From assembly GCA_019510485.1 (NCBI GenBank), contig JAEKKI010000169.1, positions 1-64,000 of the forward strand: a DNA stretch of 64,000 nucleotides. Direction: 5' to 3'. Below the pieces are notes generated by a model that saw only the letters and a program-made list of their open reading frames with translations, was not told the DNA's origin and did no database searches. The translations under genes were made by a program, and so were the position numbers. Origin of the DNA: Catenulisporales bacterium (GTDB lineage: Bacteria; Actinomycetota; Actinomycetes; Streptomycetales; Catenulisporaceae). This document shows positions 34,207 to 41,616 of this stretch, one piece after another. The first letter of the stretch is position 1. Each line of letters starts with the position of its first letter.

Positions 34207-35304
34207 TCAGGCGACGGCGTCCGCCATCGCCGCCGTGACGGCGGGGCTCCCGTTCCGGTCCGCCCGGCCGGACCACCAGCGCAGCAGGCGGGTCACGCCG
34301 AAGTACGCGACCGCGGCGTAGGTCCATCCGGCCAGGATGTCGACGACGAAGTGCTCGCCGGAGTAGACCAGCGTGGTCGCCATGGCGAGCGGATACGCGA
34401 CCAGCAGGGCCCGTATCCACTTGTTCGCCACCGGCCAGAAGAAGAGCAGCAGCAGGGCCGGGTAGGCGCTGTGCAGCGAGGGCATGGCCGCGACGTCGTT
34501 GTCGAATGAGCTGCCCCGCTCGAACACCGCCTGCGCCAGCGGCAGCCCGATGTGGTCGAACATCGGGCCGATCAGCCGGCCGACGGCCGGCAGGTGCCCG
34601 TCCTGGCCCGCGATCCACGGCGGATCGGCCGGATATAGGACGTACGTGGCGTAGCCGGCGAAGGTCAGGACGCCGTAGCAGGCCAGCAGATGCTGGAAGC
34701 GCTGGTAGCGGCGGCGCCACAGCACCGCGAGCACGATGAAGATCGTGAAGAAGTGCGTCATGTAGACGCCCCACGCCGCGTAGTCCCACCAGTGCGGGTG
34801 TGCCGGGTCGAGGAAGTGGTACTGCAGCCGGTTGGTCCAGGTGACGCCCAGCCCGAGCGCCTTGTCGATCCGGACCTGGGGACCCCAGTGGATCTTGAAC
34901 CAGGGGTGGCCGGCGTAGCCGCGCAGCAGCGAGTAGGTGTAGAGCGCCACCGCGACCGGCAGCCAGTCCCGCAGCACCCGCAGCGGGTTGCCGCCGTTCG
35001 CGGCGGCGGCGGTCAGCAGCGCGCCGATCAGCCAGGCCAGGATGACGTCGTTCTCCAGCGGTACGCCGTCGGTGAACAGGAACCAGCCGAACACGATCAG
35101 ATAGGCCGGCCAGGCCGCCATCCGGAGGCGGCGGAGCCATCGGCGCCCGGTCCATGGCAGTGGCTCGGCGGCGTCGGAGGCGGGTCCGAGGGGAACCGCG
35201 GCTATGTCCTCGATGCTGACCACTCTCCCGAGGCGGAGTCGGCTGTTTACGGCCGCGAACGGGTGTGGCGACGCCGGCGAGACCGTGGCTCGCTCCGTGG
35301 GCAT
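34207..35304 (-). CDS. PAP2-superfamily membrane phosphatase/transferase (inositolphosphotransferase-like)
   Basis: A 365-residue membrane protein with about six segments in residues 70-345. The PAP2 motifs C2 MPSLHSAYP and C3 SGEHFVVDILAGWTY are clear, and their His and Asp are catalytic; motif C1 (K-x6-RP) is degenerate, as in the Aur1-like PAP2_3 group. Members of that group make inositol phospholipids or dephosphorylate prenyl phosphates. GEHFVVDILAGW followed by AVAYFGVTRLLRW matches actinobacterial members. The start is the ATG at 35304 or a GTG two codons earlier. It faces the Lrp gene with 16 bases between their ends. Confidence 0.82.
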   Translation of the reverse strand: MPTERATVSPASPHPFAAVNSRLRLGRVVSIEDIAAVPLGPASDAAEPLPWTGRRWLRRLRMAAWPAYLIVFGWFLFTDGVPLENDVILAWLIGALLTAAAANGGNPLRVLRDWLPVAVALYTYSLLRGYAGHPWFKIHWGPQVRIDKALGLGVTWTNRLQYHFLDPAHPHWWDYAAWGVYMTHFFTIFIVLAVLWRRRYQRFQHLLACYGVLTFAGYATYVLYPADPPWIAGQDGHLPAVGRLIGPMFDHIGLPLAQAVFERGSSFDNDVAAMPSLHSAYPALLLLFFWPVANKWIRALLVAYPLAMATTLVYSGEHFVVDILAGWTYAAVAYFGVTRLLRWWSGRADRNGSPAVTAAMADAVA

Positions 35305-35426
35305 CAACACGAACCCGATGGCCGTGAAGTGGCCACCGGGTTACCGCGACGAGAACAAGTCTCCACGATGAAGATAATGAAACCGTTAAGACGGCGCGGA
35401 GATGTCGCAACGTTCTACATCGCGGT

Positions 35427-36392
35427 CTACGCCAGAACGATCGTCACCACGATCGTCACGATCCCGATGTGCGAGGCGATCACCGCGGCCAGGCACGCGT
35501 ACCGCCCGTTCGTCGATGTCTCGTCGTCCGTCAGATAAGCGCCGGCCAGCACCGCCAGGCCGGTGACGAGCGGCACCGTGATCAGCGGCGTCAGGTGCGG
35601 GATGACGTCCTTCACCTGCGCGGCGAACAGCAGCGCGAGCCAGCTCAGCGCGGCCACCACCGCGAAGCCCCAGGTCAGGCCGAGCGGGTTGATGCGCCGC
35701 CAGCGCAGCAGCCCGCCGATGATCGCGATCGTGGCCGGTATGGCGGCCGCCGAGTACATCAGCAGCTGCGAGTTCAGGCTGACGCCGGCGATCGACCGGG
35801 ACGAGCCGTTCTTGGACGCCGCGCCGCACAAGAACGACACGATGAACGCCGGGACGGCGCCGATCGCGAACGCGATGCCGAGGCGCTGGCCGAGCGGGAG
35901 GGCGGCCGCACCGGAAGCGGAGACGGCTTCCCGGCCCCGTGCTCCGTTCCCGGCGGCCCGGGTGCCGCCGGCGCGGCGGGTGCCGCCGCGCGCGGGCGCG
36001 TCGTCGCGGTCGTAGCCGGCTGGGCCGTTCGGGCCGCCCGGGCCGCCGCGCGAAGCCCGCGAGTCGCCGTAGCCGTCGTCGTACGACCTCGCACCGGACC
36101 CCGAGCCGCCGCCGCGCGCCGCGCGCCGTCCGCCGGTACTGCCCGAGGGCCGGGCGTCGTCCTCGTAGCCGTCGGAACGCCCCTGGCCGTAGCCGTCGTC
36201 ATACCCTCCACGCCGCGTGCGCTCGTCGCGCGCCGCGGGCCGCTGCGCCGGCGCCGACCGCGGGAGCGGCTCCCACGGCGTCTGCGCCGGGTTCGCTCGC
36301 TGGCCGTAGCCGTCGGGCCGCGCTCCGCGACCGTTGCCCCGCTCGTCCGGCGGGGACCAGTCGGCGGCTCGTCTGGACGGTGTTTCGGACAT
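35427..36392 (-). CDS. membrane protein with long Gly/Arg/Asp-rich N-terminal region
   Basis: A 321-residue protein of unknown function. Residues 1-165 are low complexity, rich in Arg, Gly, Asp, Tyr and Pro, with DDGYG, DGYGQ and GGYDDGYGQG-type repeats, probably disordered and able to phase-separate or bind nucleic acid. Residues 170-321 hold four membrane helices (GIAFAIGAVPAFIVSFLCGA, LLMYSAAAIPATIAIIGGLL, FAVVAALSWLALLFAAQ, and a last pair near the C-terminus). The ATG at 36392 begins MSETPSRRAADWSPPDERG. It is divergent from mqnE. Confidence 0.72.
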   Translation of the reverse strand: MSETPSRRAADWSPPDERGNGRGARPDGYGQRANPAQTPWEPLPRSAPAQRPAARDERTRRGGYDDGYGQGRSDGYEDDARPSGSTGGRRAARGGGSGSGARSYDDGYGDSRASRGGPGGPNGPAGYDRDDAPARGGTRRAGGTRAAGNGARGREAVSASGAAALPLGQRLGIAFAIGAVPAFIVSFLCGAASKNGSSRSIAGVSLNSQLLMYSAAAIPATIAIIGGLLRWRRINPLGLTWGFAVVAALSWLALLFAAQVKDVIPHLTPLITVPLVTGLAVLAGAYLTDDETSTNGRYACLAAVIASHIGIVTIVVTIVLA

Positions 36393-36516
36393 GGTGACGA
36401 CTATCCGCTGTCCGGGGTCCGAATGGCAACGTGATCTAGGAATCCGAACGATGTTGTGACACCGGGCAGGCGTACGCTGCTGCTGCCGGGTCCACAGCGA
36501 CAGAAGAGGTGAAGGT

Positions 36517-37677
36517 ATGGATTCCGCCCTGAAGCGGGAGATCGAGGAGAAGGTCCTCGCCGGGGCGCGTCTGTCCTTCGACGACGGGGTGGCCCTCTAC
36601 GACACGGACGAGGTGGCCTGGCTGGGCGAGCTCGCGCACGAAGTGCGGACCCGTAAGAACGGCGACAAGGTCTACTTCAACGTCAACCGCCACCTGAACA
36701 TGACGAATGTTTGTTCGGCGTCCTGTGCGTACTGCTCCTTCCAGCGCAAGCCCGGTGAGAAGGACGCCTACACGATGCGCATCGAGGAGGCCGTCCGGCT
36801 GGCCAAGGAGATGGAGCCGGACGGCATCACCGAGCTGCACATCGTCAACGGCCTGCACCCCACGCTGCCGTGGCGCTACTACCCGAAGTCGATCAGCGAG
36901 CTGAAGGCGGTGCTGCCGGGGGTCTCGATCAAGGCGTTCACCGCCACCGAGATCCACTGGTTCGAGAAGATCTCGGGGCTGGGCGCCGACGAGATCCTCG
37001 ACGAGCTCATCGCGGCCGGCCTGGAGTCGCTCACCGGAGGCGGCGCGGAGATCTTCCACGAGGAGATCCGCTCGCAGATCGTGGACCACGCCACGCACTG
37101 GGAGGACTGGTCCCGCATCCACCGGCTGGCGCATGCCAAGGGCCTGCGCACCCCGGCCACCATGCTCTACGGCCACATCGAGCAGCCGCGGCACCGCGTG
37201 GACCACGTCCTGCGGCTGCGCGAGCTGCAGGACGAGACCGGCGGCTTCGCGGTCTTCATCCCGCTGCGCTTCCAGCACGACTTCCACGACAGCAAGGACG
37301 GCAAGGTCCGCAACCGGCTGATGACCCAGCCGATGGCCACCGGCGTGGAGGCGCTGAAGACGTTCGCGGTGTCGCGGCTGCTGCTGGACAACTTCGACCA
37401 CGTGAAGTGCTTCTGGGTCATGCACGGCCTGTCGACCGCGCAGCTGGCGCTCACCTACGGCGCCGACGACCTGGACGGCTCGGTGGTCGAGTACAAGATC
37501 ACGCACGACGCCGACAACTTCGGCACCCCGCACAAGATGACGCGTGACGACCTGTTGGACCTGATCCGCGACGCCGGGTTCACACCGGTGGAGCGGAACA
37601 CGCGCTACGAGGTCATCAGGGAGTTCGACGGTCCGGACCCGGCACGGCGTGAAGAGCCGCAGCTGATGACGTTCTGA
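36517..37677 (+). CDS. mqnE: aminodeoxyfutalosine synthase MqnE (radical SAM)
   Basis: Radical SAM enzyme that joins the adenosyl radical of S-adenosylmethionine to 3-[(1-carboxyvinyl)oxy]benzoate from MqnA, giving 6-amino-6-deoxyfutalosine. The 386-residue protein has the [4Fe-4S] motif NVCSASCAYCSF (C66, C70, C73). HIVNGLHPTLPW and GGGAEIF are typical of the MqnE/MqnC/CofH group. The start ATG has GAGGTGAAGG just upstream. It is followed at 80 bases by small membrane-protein genes and then mqnA, so substrate maker and user are close. Confidence 0.96.
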   Translation: MDSALKREIEEKVLAGARLSFDDGVALYDTDEVAWLGELAHEVRTRKNGDKVYFNVNRHLNMTNVCSASCAYCSFQRKPGEKDAYTMRIEEAVRLAKEMEPDGITELHIVNGLHPTLPWRYYPKSISELKAVLPGVSIKAFTATEIHWFEKISGLGADEILDELIAAGLESLTGGGAEIFHEEIRSQIVDHATHWEDWSRIHRLAHAKGLRTPATMLYGHIEQPRHRVDHVLRLRELQDETGGFAVFIPLRFQHDFHDSKDGKVRNRLMTQPMATGVEALKTFAVSRLLLDNFDHVKCFWVMHGLSTAQLALTYGADDLDGSVVEYKITHDADNFGTPHKMTRDDLLDLIRDAGFTPVERNTRYEVIREFDGPDPARREEPQLMTF

Positions 37678-37757
37678 TCGTCCGGCTGATCGTCCCTCTG
37701 ATCGCTCTGCGAGCTTGATTTGGGAATCGGCCGACCGGTGCCGCATAGTCCTATCTT

Positions 37758-37988
37758 GTGAAATCGCCGGATCGTCCCCGCCGCCCCTTCAGCCTGGCCA
37801 CCGAGCTGTACGTCCTGGCCGTCGGCCTGTTCGCCGTCGCCGGCGGGGCGCTGCTGCTGGACCAGACCGAGCCGGTCAGCGCCTCCGAGGTGGCCGGCGC
37901 CGCGCTGATCCTGGTCGCGGTCGCCGTCGTGAACATCACGGTCGGGCTGCGGCGGGCGCGGCGCGCGGCCGACGCCGTCGAACACTGA
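37758..37988 (+). CDS. small membrane protein, 76 aa
   Basis: Family not recognised. Two hydrophobic helices, about residues 13-35 (LATELYVLAVGLFAVAGGALLL) and 45-66 (VAGAALILVAVAVVNITVGL), are followed by a basic tail (RRARRAAD). CATAGT eight bases before the GTG suggests a leaderless start. The next gene starts 9 bases after the stop, so both are probably one unit. Confidence 0.65.
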   Translation: MKSPDRPRRPFSLATELYVLAVGLFAVAGGALLLDQTEPVSASEVAGAALILVAVAVVNITVGLRRARRAADAVEH

Positions 37989-37997
37989 GTGGGAAGC

Positions 37998-38507
37998 ATG
38001 GCTCTGACGTTCCGCACGCACTCCGAGATCTCCGACACCCTGCGCGCCGACCTGATCGACATCTGGGTCGAGGTCGTCAACGCCGGCGGAGCCGTCGGCT
38101 TCGTGGCGCCGGTGGAGCACTCCACGGTCGAGGCCAGGGCGTTCCGGAAGTTCACAGTGGGGCTGGACCTGCTGCTGGTCGGGTACGAGGACGGCGAGCC
38201 GATCGCGTTCCTGGTCATCGAGGACCACCAGTTCCCGCTGATGGACCACGCGCGGATCCTGAAGTCGGTCATGGTGCACCCCAAGCACCACGGCAAGGGC
38301 TATGGGGTGGAGTTGCTGCGGGCGGCCGAGCGGGTGGCGCGTACCCTCGACGGTGTCGAGGTGCTCCATCTCACGTGCCGCGGTGGGCTGGGCCTGGAGC
38401 AGTTCTACACCAAGTGCGGATACACCGAGGTCGGCCGCATCCCGCGCCTGCTGCGGGTCGGGGCGGACGACTACCGGGACGAGATCCACCTGGCGATGAG
38501 CCTGTAG
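37998..38507 (+). CDS. GNAT family N-acetyltransferase
   Basis: A 169-residue acetyltransferase. The acetyl-CoA-binding motif A is LKSVMVHPKHHGKGYGVELLRAAERVAR (about residues 87-114), with HHGKGYG forming the pyrophosphate loop. Motif B is near GLGLEQFYTKCGYTEVGRIPR. The ATG at 37998 has GGGAAG upstream and is preferred to the GTG at 37989. The acceptor is unknown. It sits inside the mqnE-mqnA interval with no obvious link to the pathway. Confidence 0.88.
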   Translation: MALTFRTHSEISDTLRADLIDIWVEVVNAGGAVGFVAPVEHSTVEARAFRKFTVGLDLLLVGYEDGEPIAFLVIEDHQFPLMDHARILKSVMVHPKHHGKGYGVELLRAAERVARTLDGVEVLHLTCRGGLGLEQFYTKCGYTEVGRIPRLLRVGADDYRDEIHLAMSL

Positions 38508-38553
38508 GGCCTTCCCCGTCCCGGTCCCTCATATCGATGGAAGGAGTCGGCGG

Positions 38554-38940
38554 ATGCCTGCCGACAACAAGACGGCTGACAAGCTCGACGTGCTCAGCGC
38601 GAAGGACGCCGCTGAGAGGTCTGACACGTCCGACGCGTCCCCGGCGGCCGGCGCGGCGCTGGCCCGCACCAAGCACGCGACGCTCCGCTACGCGACCCTG
38701 CGCATCGCGATCTTCATCGTCTCGCTGGTGGTGCTGTGGGGCGTGATCGCGGCGACCGGACACGTCGTGACCGGCAACGGCGCGCTGTACCTGTGCATGG
38801 GCGCGCTGCTGGTCTCCGGTATCGCGTCCTTCTTCCTGCTGTCGCAGCAGCGGGACGCGATGTCGGCGCAGGTCGCCGTGCGAACCGAGAAGCTCACGGA
38901 CAAGCTCCAGGCGAATGCCGCGATGGAGGACGAGGACTGA
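38554..38940 (+). CDS. DUF4229 domain membrane protein
   Basis: A 128-residue protein. After a polar N-terminal tail of about 45 residues come two helices, RYATLRIAIFIVSLVVLWGVIAATG and LYLCMGALLVSGIASFFLL, and the conserved SQQRDAMSAQVA with a charged C-terminal helix. This is the DUF4229 pattern, an actinobacterial membrane family often found between mqnE and mqnA. Function is unknown. GGAAGGAG lies just before the start. Confidence 0.87.
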   Translation: MPADNKTADKLDVLSAKDAAERSDTSDASPAAGAALARTKHATLRYATLRIAIFIVSLVVLWGVIAATGHVVTGNGALYLCMGALLVSGIASFFLLSQQRDAMSAQVAVRTEKLTDKLQANAAMEDED

Positions 38941-39005
38941 TCGCGCCGGGCACGGCCGTCCCCGCGACCCGCCGCCCCGCCGCAGGAGCGCTGATCAGGC
39001 GGACG

Positions 39006-39011
39006 TAGCCT
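39006..39011 (+). promoter_or_regulatory. candidate -10 at leaderless spacing before mqnA
   Basis: TAGCCT lies six bases before the GTG at 39018. No Shine-Dalgarno is present. Confidence 0.3.
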
Positions 39012-39017
39012 GGACGC

Positions 39018-39908
39018 GTGGACGACAACTCCGGCGCGCGGTTCGAGGCGCACCAATCCCAGTGCCGGCGGCGACCCCGTGTCGGGCACATCCAGTTCCT
39101 GAACTGCCTGCCCATCTACTGGGGCCTGGTCAACTCCGGCGCCATCCTCGACATGGAGCTGATCAAGCACAGCCCTGATGTCCTGTCCAACATGCTGGTC
39201 GCCGGCGACCTGGACATCGGCCCGATCAGCGTGGTCGAGTACCTGCGCAACGCCGACGACCTGGTGGTGCTCCCGGACGTCGCCGTCGGCAGCGACGGCC
39301 CGGTGACCAGCTGCAACCTGGTCAGCACACTGCCGTTCGAAGAACTCGACGGCGCCCGCGTGGCGCTGGGCTCGACCAGCCGCACCACCGTGCAGCTGGC
39401 ACAGCTGATCCTGCGCGAGAAGTACGGCGTCCGCCCCGACTACTTCCCCTGCGCGCCCGATCTGGAACAGATGCTGCGCGAGGGCGACGCCGGCGTGATC
39501 ATCGGCGACCCGGCGCTGCGCGCGTGGCTGTACGACGCCTCGCGGATGGGCGTACGGCTGCTGGACCTGGGGGAGGCGTGGAAGGACTGGACCGGGCTCC
39601 CCATGGTGTTCGCGGTCTGGGCGGTCCGCAAGGAGTACCTGGCGAAGTGCCCAGACATCGTCCACGAGGTACACGCCGCCTTCCTGCGCTCCCGGGACAT
39701 CTCGCTGGAGAACGTCGACAAGGTAGCGGCCCAGGTCGAGCGCTGGGAACGGTTCCCGGCGAAGACCCTGGAGGAGTACTTCACGACCCTGGACTTCTCC
39801 CTCGGCGCGCGGCAGTTGGAAGGCATGCGGGAGTTCGCCGGACGGATCGCCGCGCAGATCGGCATCTCGGTGGTTCCGGAGATCGCGCTGCTGCGGCCGC
39901 TGGACTAG
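39018..39908 (+). CDS. mqnA: chorismate dehydratase MqnA
   Basis: First committed futalosine-pathway enzyme: dehydrates chorismate to 3-[(1-carboxyvinyl)oxy]benzoate. The 296-residue protein has the two-lobed binding-protein fold. RVGHIQFLNCLPIYWGLV replaces the MqnD SPCPND signature, and GDLDIGPISVVEYLRNADDLVVLPDVAVGSDGPV and GVIIGDPALRAWL are diagnostic. The start is the GTG at 39018, with a -10-like TAGCCT six bases before it. In the same direction it would be followed by mqnC, but an opposite-strand toxin-antitoxin pair lies directly between them. Confidence 0.95.
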   Translation: MDDNSGARFEAHQSQCRRRPRVGHIQFLNCLPIYWGLVNSGAILDMELIKHSPDVLSNMLVAGDLDIGPISVVEYLRNADDLVVLPDVAVGSDGPVTSCNLVSTLPFEELDGARVALGSTSRTTVQLAQLILREKYGVRPDYFPCAPDLEQMLREGDAGVIIGDPALRAWLYDASRMGVRLLDLGEAWKDWTGLPMVFAVWAVRKEYLAKCPDIVHEVHAAFLRSRDISLENVDKVAAQVERWERFPAKTLEEYFTTLDFSLGARQLEGMREFAGRIAAQIGISVVPEIALLRPLD

Positions 39909-39927
39909 GAGCTCAGAGCTCGCCAGG

Positions 39928-40179
39928 TCACTCGACGCGGCCGAAATGAATGATGTGGATGGTGGCGGCTGTGTCGTCGATTTCGTAGACGACGCGGTAC
40001 CAGCCGATCCGGATGCGCCTGACGTCGGACGAGCCGTAGGGGGTCGATCCGTCGGGACGTGGATCCGACAACAGGTAATCGGTTGCGGCGAGGACTTGCT
40101 TCAAGCCCTCAGGGTCGTCGTTGAGGAAGCGGGAGGCTGCGGCGACCGCGTGGGGTTCCCACGTGATGGACCAGCTCAT
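39928..40179 (-). CDS. RelE/ParE-type toxin of a type II toxin-antitoxin system
   Basis: An 83-residue protein of the RelE/ParE fold. ITWEPHAVAAASRFLNDDPEGLKQVLAATDYLLSDPRPDGSTPYGSSDVRRIRIGWYRVVYEID shows the usual helix pair followed by the basic strand RRIRIGWYRVVYEI that in RelE toxins contacts the ribosome or mRNA. It probably cleaves translated mRNA. The ATG overlaps the antitoxin stop by four bases (ATGA), the standard antitoxin-first operon. It lies 19 bases from the mqnA stop. Confidence 0.88.
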   Translation of the reverse strand: MSWSITWEPHAVAAASRFLNDDPEGLKQVLAATDYLLSDPRPDGSTPYGSSDVRRIRIGWYRVVYEIDDTAATIHIIHFGRVE

Positions 40180-40433
40180 TCCGGCGGCAATCCGAGCATG
40201 CGAAGCACCTCGCTGTGCGGAACCGGGCTTTCGGCGGTGCCGTTGGCCTTGCGGACCTTGTATTCCGCGACAGCCAGTGCCTCTTCGAGTTCTGCCAACT
40301 CGGTCGGATTGATCAGTATCGCCGCCGTGTGCCCGTGGTCGGTGATGGCGATCCGTTCGCGGCTGTTCGCAGTGCGGCGGACCAGGCTGCCGAAGTTGGC
40401 CCGAGCCACGGTCATCGGGTAGGCGTCGCTCAT
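40176..40433 (-). CDS. Phd/YefM-type antitoxin
   Basis: An 85-residue antitoxin beginning SDAYPMTVARANFGSLVRRTANSRERIAITDHGHTAAILINPTELAELEEAL, the Phd/YefM DNA-binding N-domain. The C-terminal 30 residues would wrap the toxin. The ATG at 40433 is preferred to an upstream start at 40478 because the family starts here and because a promoter (TTGCAA, 16 bp, TACACT) places transcription at this codon. It lies three bases from the likely mqnC start on the other strand. Confidence 0.88.
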   Translation of the reverse strand: MSDAYPMTVARANFGSLVRRTANSRERIAITDHGHTAAILINPTELAELEEALAVAEYKVRKANGTAESPVPHSEVLRMLGLPPE

Positions 40434-40436
40434 GAT

Positions 40437-41552
40437 GTGAGTGTACTCATCTGGCCACTTCTTGCAACTTCTGTACATAACTGTTCACTACACACCCACC
40501 CGCCCCCCACCCCCGAGATCGCCACCTACATCATCGAGCGGAACATCAACTACACCAACGCGTGCGTCACCGCGTGCAAGTTCTGCGCCTTCTACGCCGC
40601 CCCCAAGTCGGACAAGGTGTGGACCCGCGAGCTGGACGACATCCTGCGGCGCTGCGCGGAGACGGTCACGCTGGGCGGCACGCAGATCATGTTCCAGGGC
40701 GGCCACCACCCCGACTACGGGGTCGAGTACTACGAGAAGAACTTCCGCGCCATCAAGGCCGAGTTCCCGCAGCTGGTCATCCACTCCCTCGGCGCCTCCG
40801 AGGTGCAGCACATGGCCAAGGTCTCGGACGTCTCGGTCGAGGAGGCGATCACCCGCCTGAAGGCCGCGGGCCTGGACTCCTTCGCAGGCGCCGGCGCCGA
40901 ACTGCTTCCGGAGCGCCCGCGCACCGCCATCGCCCCGCTGAAAGAATCCGGCGAGCGCTGGCTGGAGATCATGGAGACCGCGCACGGACTGGGCCTGGAG
41001 AGCACCTCCACGATGCTGATGGGCACCGGCGAGACGAACGCCGAGCGCATCGAGCACCTGCGCATGATCCGCGACGTGCAGGACCGCACCGGCGGCTTCC
41101 GCGCGTTCATCCCGTACACCTACCAGCCGGAGAACAACCACCTCAAGGGCCGTACTCAGGCCACGACGTTCGAGTACCTCCGCCTGATCGCGGTCGCCCG
41201 GCTGTACCTGTACAACGTCGCGCACATCCAGGGCTCCTGGCTCACCGTCGGCAAGGAGGCCGGCCAGCTCTCCCTGCACTACGGCGCCGACGACCTCGGC
41301 TCGGTGATGCTGGAGGAGAACGTCGTCTCCTCCGCCGGCGCCAAGCACCGCTCCAACCGCATGGAGCTGATCCACCTCATCCGCGCCGCCGGCCGCGTCC
41401 CCGCACAGCGCAGCACCACCTATGAGCTCATCACCGTCCACGACGATCCGGCGAACGACCCGGTCGACGACCACGTGATGAGCCACATCGCGTCCACGGC
41501 GATCGAGGGCGGGACGGCGCATCCGGAGTTGAAGCTGGTCGAGGTACGCTGA
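40437..41552 (+). CDS. mqnC: cyclic dehypoxanthinyl futalosine synthase MqnC, N-terminus replaced
   Basis: Radical SAM enzyme that cyclises dehypoxanthinyl futalosine. From IATYIIERNINYTN onward the sequence is a normal MqnC, with the cluster motif ACVTACKFCAF (C43, C47, C50 counting from GTG 40437), MLMGTGETNAERIEHLRMIRDVQDRTGGFRAFIPYTYQPENNHL, and the C-terminal VSHI-type and EGGTAHPELKL ends. Normal MqnC has about 55 to 60 residues before IATYII; here only about 27 unrelated residues (including HPPPTP) can be read from the sole nearby in-frame start, GTG 40437. Upstream is the toxin-antitoxin pair. No ribosome site is visible. The core looks intact, so either a shortened enzyme works or the gene is damaged. 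Confidence 0.8.
   Translation: MSVLIWPLLATSVHNCSLHTHPPPTPEIATYIIERNINYTNACVTACKFCAFYAAPKSDKVWTRELDDILRRCAETVTLGGTQIMFQGGHHPDYGVEYYEKNFRAIKAEFPQLVIHSLGASEVQHMAKVSDVSVEEAITRLKAAGLDSFAGAGAELLPERPRTAIAPLKESGERWLEIMETAHGLGLESTSTMLMGTGETNAERIEHLRMIRDVQDRTGGFRAFIPYTYQPENNHLKGRTQATTFEYLRLIAVARLYLYNVAHIQGSWLTVGKEAGQLSLHYGADDLGSVMLEENVVSSAGAKHRSNRMELIHLIRAAGRVPAQRSTTYELITVHDDPANDPVDDHVMSHIASTAIEGGTAHPELKLVEVR
40438..40467 (-). promoter_or_regulatory. antitoxin promoter with operator palindrome TGAGT-GT-ACTCA
   Basis: On the minus strand TTGCAA (40462-40467) and TACACT (40440-40445) are separated by 16 bp, and the antitoxin ATG lies seven bases on. The 12-bp palindrome TGAGTGTACTCA (40438-40449) covers the -10, the expected place for antitoxin autorepression. 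Confidence 0.6.
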
Positions 41553-41583
41553 ACGGCCTCTAGGCAGAGCTACTGAGAAGTAC

Positions 41584-41616
41584 GACAGTGAGGGGATGCA
41601 GATTCCCCTCACTGTC
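41584..41616 (+). promoter_or_regulatory. perfect 12-bp inverted repeat with the ligase start codon in its loop
   Basis: GACAGTGAGGGG (41584-41595) and CCCCTCACTGTC (41605-41616) are perfectly complementary. The nine-base loop begins with the ATG of the acyl-CoA ligase, and GAGGGG, the only Shine-Dalgarno-like sequence, is in the 5' arm. In RNA this would bury the ribosome site; as DNA it could be an operator. Confidence 0.7.
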
